Assembly (NCBI GenBank): GCA_964608945.1
Contig: CAZSQB010000013.1
Span: forward strand, 1-20,202
DNA length: 20,202 nucleotides
Direction of reading: 5' to 3'
Origin: CAYWEP01 sp964608945
GTDB taxonomy: Bacteria; Patescibacteriota; Microgenomatia; Levybacterales; UBA12049
The translations under genes and the position numbers were made by a program. Below the pieces are notes generated by a model. That model ran no database searches. It had not been told where the DNA came from and saw nothing but the letters and a program-made list of their open reading frames with translations. This document shows positions 13,723-20,120 of the stretch, piece after piece (positions within the stretch are counted from its first letter, which is position 1; each line of letters opens with the position of its first letter).

Positions 13723-14046
13723 ATGTTAACGAAAAATGACTTACAGGAAATTCAGAAGATTGTTAAAACTGAATCTGACTCAGTAAGGACTGATTTGAGA
13801 TTAGAACTTAGGGGGACAATAGCAAAAGAACTGAAACCTATAAAAGATGATGTTGAGAACATTAAAAACGATATTAAAACCGTAAAGAAAGAAATTAAAC
13901 CCATAAAGTCTATGCAAAGAGATATTCGAAAGATGAAGAAAAATACTGAAACTATGTTAGGCATGCTTAATAGAGATGATATGAGGTTACAAAAACGAGT
14001 AAAACTAATCGAAGAGCATCTCGGTTTCCCTCCACAGCAGAACTGA
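13723..14046 (+). CDS. Small coiled-coil protein, function unknown
   Basis: This 107-residue, highly charged protein is predicted to be almost wholly helical, with recurring hydrophobic positions spaced 3-4 apart from about residue 35 to 95 (KPIKDDVENIKNDIKTVKKE and onward), typical of a coiled coil. There is no signal peptide, membrane segment or cysteine. Such short coiled-coil proteins are common in this kind of genome and are hard to assign; an oligomer-forming structural or regulatory partner is as far as sequence allows. It lies alone between dcd2 and thyA with its own promoter. The reading frame uses ordinary codons and a clear ATG, so I regard it as real. Confidence 0.7.
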   Translation: MLTKNDLQEIQKIVKTESDSVRTDLRLELRGTIAKELKPIKDDVENIKNDIKTVKKEIKPIKSMQRDIRKMKKNTETMLGMLNRDDMRLQKRVKLIEEHLGFPPQQN

Positions 14047-14060
14047 TCTATTTTTATCTC

Positions 14061-14089
14061 TTGTTTGCTGAATAATTTTTTGCTACTGT
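14061..14089 (+). promoter_or_regulatory. Possible promoter of thyA
   Basis: TTGTTT (14061-14066), a 17-base spacer and TACTGT (14084-14089, preceded by TG as in an extended -10) stand 6 bases before the GTG at 14096. It would again give a leaderless start. Confidence 0.4.
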
Positions 14090-14095
14090 AGTGCA

Positions 14096-15073
14096 GTGAA
14101 AACCCCACAGAAACATCCAGAGTTCCAGTATCTAGATTTGCTGCAGGATGTGCTTGATAACGGCGTAAAAAACACTGATCGTGGAACTGGGTCGGTGTCA
14201 TATAGCGTGTTTGGCAGACAGACGCGCTACGATCTCTCAAAAGGGTTTCCTCTTCTGACGACGAAAAAAGTCTACTGGAAAGGAGTAATCCATGAACTCT
14301 GTTGGTTCATGTCAGGACAGGCCAACATCAAATACCTCGTAGATAACAACGTGCATATTTGGGACGATTATCCGTTTAAGATATTTAAGCAAAAAGCAAA
14401 CAGTACACAGCAAAAAGAGATAAGTAAAGACGAGTTTATCCAAAAAATAAAAGATGATGACGAATTTTCGAGAAAATGGGGAAATTTGCCCCGGATTTAC
14501 GGCGAAATGTGGCGAAAGTGGCCGACTCGATCTGGTCGGACAATTGACCAGCTTGGCTGGGTCCTTAAAGAACTAAAAGACGATCCGGATGCGAGAAATT
14601 TGATTGTTACCTCCTGGAATCCGGAATACTTATATACCATGGCAACCTACGAGGACGCTTCGCGATTTCCGATCTGCCACAACATGTATCAGGTAAGCCA
14701 GAAAGACGGGAAGTTGTATCTACAACTCTATCAGCGAAGTGCAGACCTCTTCCTCGGCGTACCATTTAATATCGCTAGTTATTCATTACTATTATTAGTT
14801 TTGGCACAAATTGCTGGCTACAAGCCGGGTGAATTTGTCCATACCTTTGGCGATGCGCATATTTACGAAAATCATATTGAGCAAGTAAAAGAACAGCTCA
14901 AAAGAGAACCAAAAGAGTTTCCAAAAGTTTCGATCGACAAAAGAGTAAAAAGTCTTGATGACTTCCGCCCAGAACACGTGACCCTCGAAAACTACGACCC
15001 CCACCCACTATTAAAAGGTGAACTAACCGTCGCCGGAGGTCTATACGAGGGCAAGCAAACTTCTGCTGAATAA
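14096..15073 (+). CDS. thyA: Thymidylate synthase
   Basis: Methylates dUMP to dTMP using 5,10-methylene-tetrahydrofolate, releasing dihydrofolate. At 325 residues with N-terminal FQYLDLLQDVLDNG, RTGTGS-type loop replaced by DRGTGSVS (28-35), FPLLTTKKVYWKGVIHEL at 51-68, RIYGEMWRKW at 133-142, the active-site Cys194 in FPICHNMYQV, LYQRSADLFLGVPFN at 211-225 and the folate/dUMP strand GEFVHTFGDAHIYENH at 245-260, it is an unmistakable ThyA. The insert around 95-125 is longer than in E. coli and is Lys-rich. The start is GTG at 14096; another GTG 5 bases upstream is out of frame. The Nudix gene follows after 8 bases and is probably cotranscribed. DHFR and SHMT, its cycle partners, are encoded 1-2.5 kb downstream. 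Confidence 0.97.
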   Translation: MKTPQKHPEFQYLDLLQDVLDNGVKNTDRGTGSVSYSVFGRQTRYDLSKGFPLLTTKKVYWKGVIHELCWFMSGQANIKYLVDNNVHIWDDYPFKIFKQKANSTQQKEISKDEFIQKIKDDDEFSRKWGNLPRIYGEMWRKWPTRSGRTIDQLGWVLKELKDDPDARNLIVTSWNPEYLYTMATYEDASRFPICHNMYQVSQKDGKLYLQLYQRSADLFLGVPFNIASYSLLLLVLAQIAGYKPGEFVHTFGDAHIYENHIEQVKEQLKREPKEFPKVSIDKRVKSLDDFRPEHVTLENYDPHPLLKGELTVAGGLYEGKQTSAE

Positions 15074-15081
15074 ACAAAACT

Positions 15082-15498
15082 ATGCATACTGTCTCCTCAG
15101 TCGGAGTATTGGTGATCCGCGATAAGAAGGTGCTCTTAGTCAGGCACGAAGAAGCCGCCAGCCACCAAACAGGAACCTACGGTCTTCCATCTGGACGGGT
15201 GGAGGAAAATGAAACTTACAAACAAGCAGCAGTTCGTGAATTACATGAAGAAACAGGGTTAATAACATCTGAAACTGATCTTATTGACTACCCGAGCAAT
15301 CATTTTTTTGCAGATATCAAACGAAAGAACGGAAAGACAGAGAGATTTTCCTGGAAAGTATTTGTCTGTAAAAAATACTCCGGACAGCTGCAGCCGACAG
15401 CAGAAGTGACGCCCGAATGGATAGAGATTGTTAAGCTTCACAGATATAGACTATTACCAAACGTCCGTGAGGTTGTAGAAAAAGAAGTAAAATGGTAA
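15082..15498 (+). CDS. Nudix hydrolase (MutT-like)
   Basis: The 138-residue protein carries a perfect Nudix box, Gx5Ex7REUXEEXGU, at residues 38-60 (Gly38, Glu44, Arg52-Glu53, Glu56-Glu57, Gly59). This motif binds Mg and hydrolyses nucleoside diphosphates linked to another moiety. The strand SSVGVLVIRDKKVLLVRH before it is typical of small MutT-type enzymes. The substrate cannot be read from sequence. Its position 8 bases after thyA suggests cleaning or trimming of the pyrimidine dNTP pool (for example dCTP, dUTP or damaged nucleotides). It lacks membrane or targeting features. Translation is probably coupled to thyA, since no Shine-Dalgarno site is seen before its ATG. Confidence 0.9.
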   Translation: MHTVSSVGVLVIRDKKVLLVRHEEAASHQTGTYGLPSGRVEENETYKQAAVRELHEETGLITSETDLIDYPSNHFFADIKRKNGKTERFSWKVFVCKKYSGQLQPTAEVTPEWIEIVKLHRYRLLPNVREVVEKEVKW

Positions 15499-15513
15499 AT
15501 TAAAATTATCCTA

Positions 15514-15539
15514 GTTTTAATGTATTAATACATTAAAAC
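15514..15539. repeat. Perfect 26-bp palindrome upstream of the TrpR-like gene
   Basis: The half-site GTTTTAATGTATT is followed directly by its reverse complement. It ends 10 bases before the ATG of the TrpR/YerC-like gene. The 16-base core TTAATGTATTAATACA recurs at 15964-15979, downstream of the same gene and upstream of DHFR. It is a candidate operator, or a word-repeat element. Confidence 0.82.
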
Positions 15540-15549
15540 ACAACAGCTT

Positions 15550-15939
15550 ATGGGTAAGCCAAGGGAAGAAGTTAAGGAAAAGGCATATTTTCGCGAGATA
15601 CATTTTTTATATGAGATATTAAATTCTCTTGATAATCTTGATGAGGCAAAGAAAGTTATAAAAGATTTGTTAACAAAATCAGAACTCAGAATGCTGAAAA
15701 GAAGATGGCATATTGCAAATTTGCTCTGGGAAGGTTTTGATGTCCGCACCGTAGCAATGAAGGCAAAAACAAGCACGACAACTGTCTCAAAGATAAAGCA
15801 GATTCTTGAGGAGGGAAATGGAGGTTTAAAAATAGCTCTAGAAAAAGCCGAGAAAAAGGCAAAAGCAGATCACGAAAAATATCTCCGAGGTAAGACCCCA
15901 AGGAGAGGCTCAAAATTTGTCAAACAGTGGTTTTCGTAG
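15550..15939 (+). CDS. TrpR/YerC-YecD-like DNA-binding protein
   Basis: The 129-residue protein fits the YerC/YecD subgroup of the Trp-repressor fold: helical N-terminus, LLTKSELRMLKRRWHIANLLWEG (about 41-62), then the helix-turn-helix VRTVAMKAKTSTTTVSKIKQIL (66-87). The family binds palindromic operators as dimers; E. coli TrpR needs tryptophan, but what YerC-like proteins sense is not established. The C-terminal 40 residues are basic (KAEKKAKADHEKYLRGK) and longer than in short members, possibly adding non-specific DNA contact. A perfect palindrome lies just upstream and a related one just downstream, which suggests autoregulation and possible control of DHFR, though similar elements occur at unrelated junctions. 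No Shine-Dalgarno or clear promoter is visible. Confidence 0.85.
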   Translation: MGKPREEVKEKAYFREIHFLYEILNSLDNLDEAKKVIKDLLTKSELRMLKRRWHIANLLWEGFDVRTVAMKAKTSTTTVSKIKQILEEGNGGLKIALEKAEKKAKADHEKYLRGKTPRRGSKFVKQWFS

Positions 15940-15961
15940 GGGTGAAGATCATATCCTTGTT

Positions 15962-15988
15962 TATTAATGTATTAATACACTAATACAT
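15962..15988. repeat. TTAATGTATTAATACA-type palindromic word repeat
   Basis: The word TATTAAT/ATTAATAC recurs with inverted symmetry, and TGTATTAATACA (15968-15979) is a perfect 12-bp palindrome. A trailing ACTAATACATA is a further word copy. It shares 16 identical bases with the palindrome at 15514-15539. Confidence 0.72.
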
Positions 15989-16028
15989 AGATAATATTTT
16001 ACTGTGTATTCTGCTATAGAGTTTTACT

Positions 16029-16034
16029 TATAAT
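16029..16034 (+). promoter_or_regulatory. -10 element of DHFR
   Basis: TATAAT at 16029-16034 stands 13 bases before the ATG at 16048 and almost touches an earlier ATG at 16036, which would lie upstream of its predicted start. No matching -35 is seen. A rival extended -10 (TG, one base, TATAGA, 16012-16020) would instead serve the 16036 start. Confidence 0.5.
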
Positions 16035-16047
16035 AATGTTAGAGAAT

Positions 16048-16575
16048 ATGGGAAAGTTTATCATTAGTATTGTTGCAGCGATTGGGAAAAATAGGGAGCT
16101 GGGGAAGGATAACAAGCTTCTCTGGCACATTCCTGAGGATTTAAAGCGGTTTAAACAACTTACTTCTGGCCACCCGATTATCATGGGAAGGAAAACCTTT
16201 GAGTCAATCGGCCATGCGTTGCCGAATCGTTTAAACGTGGTCATAACACGTGATGAGAGGTTTAAACCAGACGGGGTGGCTGTTGTTCATTCTTTGCAAG
16301 AAGGGATAGATGTTAGTAGTGAGTATAAAGAAAAAAGTATACTTGATACTAAATACCAAATACTTAATACTGAACACGAAATATTCATAATCGGCGGTGG
16401 GCAGATTTTTGAACAAGCAATGCCACTTGCCGATAGACTTTATCTAACCATTGTCGATGCAACATTTGATGCAGACGTTTTTTTTCCTGAGTATTCGATG
16501 TTTACAAAAGTGATCGAGAAAGAGGAACATGAGTTCGAGGAGTATAAGTACTCGTTTGTAACGCTTACAAAATGA
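16048..16575 (+). CDS. folA: Dihydrofolate reductase
   Basis: Reduces dihydrofolate made by ThyA to tetrahydrofolate with NADPH. From the ATG at 16048 it has 175 residues: ISIVAAIGKNRELGKDNKLLW (about 5-25, with the Met20-type loop and substrate Trp), IPEDLKRFKQLTSGHPIIMGRKTFESIG with the substrate-binding Asp and the NADPH motif GRKTFESIG, NRLNVVITR, IFIIGGGQIFEQAMPLADRLYLT, and a C-terminal F/E-rich strand. All are canonical. Between the QEGID segment and IFIIGGG there are about 15 extra residues, encoded by an in-frame word repeat. An in-frame ATG 12 bases upstream (16036) would add four residues; I prefer 16048 from promoter spacing and family length. Confidence 0.93.
   Translation: MGKFIISIVAAIGKNRELGKDNKLLWHIPEDLKRFKQLTSGHPIIMGRKTFESIGHALPNRLNVVITRDERFKPDGVAVVHSLQEGIDVSSEYKEKSILDTKYQILNTEHEIFIIGGGQIFEQAMPLADRLYLTIVDATFDADVFFPEYSMFTKVIEKEEHEFEEYKYSFVTLTK
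16336..16374 (+). repeat. Word repeat (TAAATACT type) translated inside DHFR
   Basis: Tandem variants of an 8-nt word (TTGATACT, AAATACCA, AATACTTA, ATACTGAA) are read in frame as SILDTKYQILNTE. They lie in the surface loop before the glycine-rich NADPH strand, where a usual DHFR has only a few residues. Confidence 0.72.
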
Positions 16576-16619
16576 CCATTGAGGACATTCAATTTCTGCT
16601 GCTAGGTATGAGGGTTAAA

Positions 16620-17423
16620 TTATTCTATCACGCGAACTTGTTCTCTTAGCGTTTTCCATTGATCGTACCCTTGTGATATATGGTCTACAATGTCTGGAAT
16701 ATTGTCTGAGAAGCGGATGATATGTAGGTCTGCCTCAGTGATGAGTGGAGTCTCATCCTGGGCAATTCTATTGTAGTAAAAAGCGTTATTCCATGATTCG
16801 ACCACTGGTTCCCAAAAGGAATGAGCCATTAAAATATATTCAGGTTCAAGATGTCCGACCTGTCTAGACTGCACAAGTATTAATTGTTCAAGCAAAGTAC
16901 CTATTCCCCCAGGGGCATTATATGCGGCTTGTGATCTGTCAATAAATTCTTGAAGTCTTGTAGAAAACTCATTGTGTGTGCTAGAAAAGCTGAGATGCTC
17001 ACCGGCTTTCTCTTCAATAGGAAGATCATTGATTCTAATTCCGTGACGTCTTGATTTAAGCCTTTTTCCATTAACTTGCGCTTCTGCTATGGCCTGATAT
17101 GCTCCTATGATTGCTGCTTTCATTATTCCCGGACCTCCACCTGTCATTATATCCACATCACGGGCTTCAACAAGGCTCTTTGCCAACTCAGAAACGAACT
17201 TGAATTCTTTACTGTCCTCGTCAAGACGAGCGCTGCCAAAAATTGCAACATTATAAAATCTACTCAACTGATGTTCTAGAACTGCTCCCCGAGCTTGTTC
17301 ATACTCATCCCGACCAACAACTAGATGCTCTTCTGCCTCTCTTCCACCTCTTTTGCTCAAAGGGATTATTCCTTCTTTTGCTCTATTTCGTAACGCGCTT
17401 AGAACCTCTTTCCGGACTGACAT
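16620..17423 (-). CDS. LOG-family (lysine-decarboxylase-like) nucleotide-binding protein
   Basis: The 267-residue protein has the Rossmann-like LOG fold: IFGSAR at 61-66, IMTGGGPGIMKAA at 92-104 and PGGIGTLLEQ at 171-180, the family's PGGxGTxxE signature. LOG proteins in plants and some bacteria are cytokinin-riboside 5'-monophosphate phosphoribohydrolases, and many bacterial homologues cleave nucleoside monophosphates to base and ribose 5-phosphate. The old lysine-decarboxylase name is not supported. An N-terminal extension of about 55 residues precedes the core. It converges with DHFR and diverges from glyA. The promoter is an extended -10 nine bases from the ATG, so the message is probably leaderless. 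A salvage role is possible next to the nucleotide genes; substrate unknown. Confidence 0.88.
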   Translation of the reverse strand: MSVRKEVLSALRNRAKEGIIPLSKRGGREAEEHLVVGRDEYEQARGAVLEHQLSRFYNVAIFGSARLDEDSKEFKFVSELAKSLVEARDVDIMTGGGPGIMKAAIIGAYQAIAEAQVNGKRLKSRRHGIRINDLPIEEKAGEHLSFSSTHNEFSTRLQEFIDRSQAAYNAPGGIGTLLEQLILVQSRQVGHLEPEYILMAHSFWEPVVESWNNAFYYNRIAQDETPLITEADLHIIRFSDNIPDIVDHISQGYDQWKTLREQVRVIE

Positions 17424-17432
17424 ATTGTTGAA

Positions 17433-17441
17433 ATTATAACA
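17433..17441 (-). promoter_or_regulatory. Extended -10 promoter of the LOG gene, leaderless
   Basis: On the - strand TG (17441-17440), one base and TATAAT (17438-17433) lie 9 bases before the ATG at 17423. There is no convincing -35, as expected for an extended -10. The leader would be 2-3 bases. Confidence 0.65.
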
Positions 17442-17489
17442 AACATGTGTGATAACTTCTAGTATTATAGGATTTACAGAGTATTCTAC

Positions 17490-17518
17490 TTGCCAAAACG
17501 GGAAAATCTGGGTATACT
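17490..17518 (+). promoter_or_regulatory. Promoter of glyA
   Basis: TTGCCA (17490-17495), a 17-base spacer and TATACT (17513-17518) predict a start near 17525. That gives a leader of about 97 bases containing the word-repeat element at 17533-17604. A second TATAAT at 17596-17601, inside the element, could give a short-leader transcript. Confidence 0.65.
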
Positions 17519-17532
17519 CGTCATGTTGAGAT

Positions 17533-17604
17533 GCGAATTATTACGAATTGAAATAGTACGAATTAATTCTAATAATTCGGATACATTCGCATTATTATAA
17601 TTCG
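17533..17604. repeat. Inverted word-repeat element (CGAATTATTA-type word)
   Basis: The left arm (17533-17563) has GCGAATTATTACGAATT and TACGAATT. The right arm (17564-17604) read on the other strand gives CGAATTATAATAATGCGAAT and CGAATTATTAGAATT. It would fold in the glyA leader if the upstream promoter is used. Confidence 0.75.
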
Positions 17605-17621
17605 AAGAAATTAGCATCCAG

Positions 17622-18971
17622 ATGAAAAATCTAAAAAAAACCGACCCACAAATCTACAAATTGATCAAGGCTGAGGAAATGCGACAACGTGATGTCCTCG
17701 AAATGATCCCCTCTGAGAACTATACATCTCTTGCAGTCATGGAGGCACTCGGCACTGTACTTACCAACAAATATTCAGAAGGTTTTCCGAAAAAACGCTA
17801 TTATCAAGGCAATGAAGTCATCGATCGGGTCGAGATGCTCGCACAGGAGCGGGCAAAAAAACTCTTTGGAGTACCGTATGTGAACGTGCAGGCCCTTTCA
17901 GGTGCTCCTGCCAACTCTGCAGTCTATTTTGCTGTGCTTGAAAACGGCGAGAAACTTATGGGTTTGTCGCTTGCCTATGGTGGGCATATCACTCATGGAC
18001 ACAAGCTTGGTTTGTCCGGCCGCTTATTCAAGTTTGCCCACTATACGCTTGATGAAAAAAAAGAAACGCTTGATTACGATGAAATCGAAAAACAAGTCCT
18101 CAAAGAAAAGCCAAAGCTTCTTATCTGTGGCTTCACAGCCTATCCGCGAAAGATTGATTTTAAGCGTTTTGCACAGATTGCCGACAAAGTAGGCGCGTAC
18201 TTGATGGCTGATATTGCTCATATTGCAGGACTCATTGTGGCAGGCGTGCATCCAAGCCCTGTTCCATATGCACACATCATTACGACAACAACACACAAAA
18301 CACTACGCGGACCACGCGGCGCACTCATCATGGTCACGGAAAAAGGCTTGAAGAAAAATCCAGCGCTTCCGCAAAAGATCGAGACAGCGATTATTCCTGG
18401 TCTGCAAGGCGGGCCGCATGACAATCAGACGGCCGCTATAGCTGTTGCTTTGAAAGAGGCGGCAACGCCAAAGTTTAAAAAATATGGGCAGCAGATTGTC
18501 GCGAATGCAAAAGCACTCGCAGAGGAATTAAAAAAATATGATTTCGATCTCGTCTCGGGTGGCACAGAAAACCACCTTATTCTCATTGATCTTCGAAACA
18601 AAAAGGTAAATGGTAGAGTGGCTGCAATCGCGCTTGAAGCAGCGGGAATTGTTTTAAATTACAATGGCGTTCCGGGTGACACCATGCCGCCACTTTTTGC
18701 ATCAGGCATTCGCCTTGGTACACCTGCGATCACAACTCGCGGGATGAAAGAGCGGGATATGAAAAAAATCGCTGCTTGGTACAACGAGGCGATAAAAGAG
18801 GTCGAAGGTTGGAATGTTCCCAAGGATGATAATAGATTCGACAAGCTCACTACAAGAGAAAAACGGTCTTCGCTTATGAAAGAGTATCGAGCGAAGATTG
18901 CAAAAAATAAAAAATTAGCTGCAATTGCCAAAGAAGTCCGCCTCTTCTGTACTAAATTCCCCGTGCCGTAA
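17622..18971 (+). CDS. glyA: Serine hydroxymethyltransferase
   Basis: A PLP enzyme that interconverts serine and glycine, producing the 5,10-methylene-tetrahydrofolate used by ThyA. The 449-residue protein has the family signatures: IPSENYTSLAVMEALGTVLTN at 29-49, YSEGFPKKRYYQGNEVID at 51-68, ALSGAPANSAVY at 91-102, MADIAHIAGLIVAG at 195-208 and the PLP-lysine Lys226 in TTTTHKTLRGPRG (221-233). The C-terminal part with GVPGDTMPPLFASGIRLGTPAITTRGM is also canonical. It is some 20-30 residues longer than typical bacterial GlyA, mostly at the C-terminus. The start ATG at 17622 is the only good one. A word repeat lies in its leader, and a promoter about 100 bases upstream drives it away from the LOG gene. 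Confidence 0.97.
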   Translation: MKNLKKTDPQIYKLIKAEEMRQRDVLEMIPSENYTSLAVMEALGTVLTNKYSEGFPKKRYYQGNEVIDRVEMLAQERAKKLFGVPYVNVQALSGAPANSAVYFAVLENGEKLMGLSLAYGGHITHGHKLGLSGRLFKFAHYTLDEKKETLDYDEIEKQVLKEKPKLLICGFTAYPRKIDFKRFAQIADKVGAYLMADIAHIAGLIVAGVHPSPVPYAHIITTTTHKTLRGPRGALIMVTEKGLKKNPALPQKIETAIIPGLQGGPHDNQTAAIAVALKEAATPKFKKYGQQIVANAKALAEELKKYDFDLVSGGTENHLILIDLRNKKVNGRVAAIALEAAGIVLNYNGVPGDTMPPLFASGIRLGTPAITTRGMKERDMKKIAAWYNEAIKEVEGWNVPKDDNRFDKLTTREKRSSLMKEYRAKIAKNKKLAAIAKEVRLFCTKFPVP

Positions 18972-18992
18972 GTTTATTTAAGTGATTGCACC

Positions 18993-19001
18993 TGCTATAA
19001 T
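18993..19001 (+). promoter_or_regulatory. Extended -10 promoter
   Basis: TG (18993-18994), one base and TATAAT (18996-19001) precede the ATG at 19026, for a leader of about 18 bases. No -35 or Shine-Dalgarno site is evident. Confidence 0.65.
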
Positions 19002-19025
19002 CTCAGCGACTGCATACATAAATCT

Positions 19026-20120
19026 ATGATTATAGAACCATATAATAGTGCTGCAAGAAGTGAAATCCATAGTGCTCTTAGAAAATATGGCAGTGATGCT
19101 GCCCATAGAGAAACAGAGATTGATGATGATGGTTATTTTGCAATATATGAATCATCTAAGCTACCTCCTATTATGCGCATGCAACATCAGGAAGATCCTG
19201 AGGTGACTGCTCATGTGATGCTAGAGCACAAAGACTTTGTGCCACCTGGTATTCTTCTTAGAAGTTTTACTGCGCAACAATACGCAGAAGTTGCTAGTGG
19301 CACTGTCGAACCAATTGAGGCAGAGTATCCAAAAGAGATATTTGATAATTACCTACAAACGAATGCATTCTTTAATACGTACAAAGCTGCAATAGTTGAG
19401 ATACCTGACATAGCAAAAAATAGGGAAAGTTTTATAGATGCACTTGCTGGAGAGATCTTTGCAGATATGGCATTTCATATTCTTTCACAGCGTGTGTTTC
19501 CTGACAGAATTCTCTTAAATATCGAGCGGTCTGAAGATTTCTTTGCTCGTATGCAGACAGGCAGAGTAGAGGAAGTCAAATATCCGTTCGGACACAAAGG
19601 TCTTCGCCGGTTTCATGAAGATGGAAACGTGAGACGTATCTCCTCACCCGATGGTTTTTTGATAAGGAGAGGTGCTTCAGGTTCACCAAAAATATCAGCT
19701 TTTGTCGAATATACAACGCAGAAGGAAAGTTATAACTTCTGCAGGAAAACCTTTGGGTTTCATCGTCGTTTTCACGAACAAAGAGAAGACCATCCACAAC
19801 TATTCGATGATGGGGCAGAATATATATTTGTTGTTCCAAAATTTGAAAATCCAGATGAACTACCATCCATTGCTTCAGATCCAGATGTAGAAATTGTGGA
19901 GGTTGGATTTTCTCATTGGGCCCTATCAAGATTTATAGATGATGTATATTATCATTATACGCCACGAGTATATCGATCTGAAGGCGTCGACAAAGATGGC
20001 TCACCGCTCATATTTGCGGATTCTGATTTGACTCTTGCTCAAAGGTGGGAATCAGTACGCTGGCAAAACGGAAATAGCCATAGCACAGACGCTCAAGAAG
20101 CTGTAATAATCGCCTCTTAA
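19026..20120 (+). CDS. Unknown protein, possibly with a PD-(D/E)XK-like core
   Basis: I do not recognise this 364-residue soluble protein, which has no signal peptide or membrane segment. The middle has RISSPDGFLIRR (204-215) followed by KISAFVEYTTQK (222-233). A Pro-Asp turn, then a beta strand ending in Glu228 about 19 residues later, with a Lys at 233, resembles the PD-(D/E)XK nuclease core, but the usual E-x-K is E-Y-T here, so activity is uncertain. The segment GEIFADMAFHIL (142-153) would fit the helix before that core. The C-terminal third contains strands (AEYIFVVPKF, VEIVEVGFSHW) and a tail rich in Ser/Ala. It stands alone with its own promoter, after glyA. Defence, DNA repair or a non-enzymatic role are all open. 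Confidence 0.65.
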   Translation: MIIEPYNSAARSEIHSALRKYGSDAAHRETEIDDDGYFAIYESSKLPPIMRMQHQEDPEVTAHVMLEHKDFVPPGILLRSFTAQQYAEVASGTVEPIEAEYPKEIFDNYLQTNAFFNTYKAAIVEIPDIAKNRESFIDALAGEIFADMAFHILSQRVFPDRILLNIERSEDFFARMQTGRVEEVKYPFGHKGLRRFHEDGNVRRISSPDGFLIRRGASGSPKISAFVEYTTQKESYNFCRKTFGFHRRFHEQREDHPQLFDDGAEYIFVVPKFENPDELPSIASDPDVEIVEVGFSHWALSRFIDDVYYHYTPRVYRSEGVDKDGSPLIFADSDLTLAQRWESVRWQNGNSHSTDAQEAVIIAS

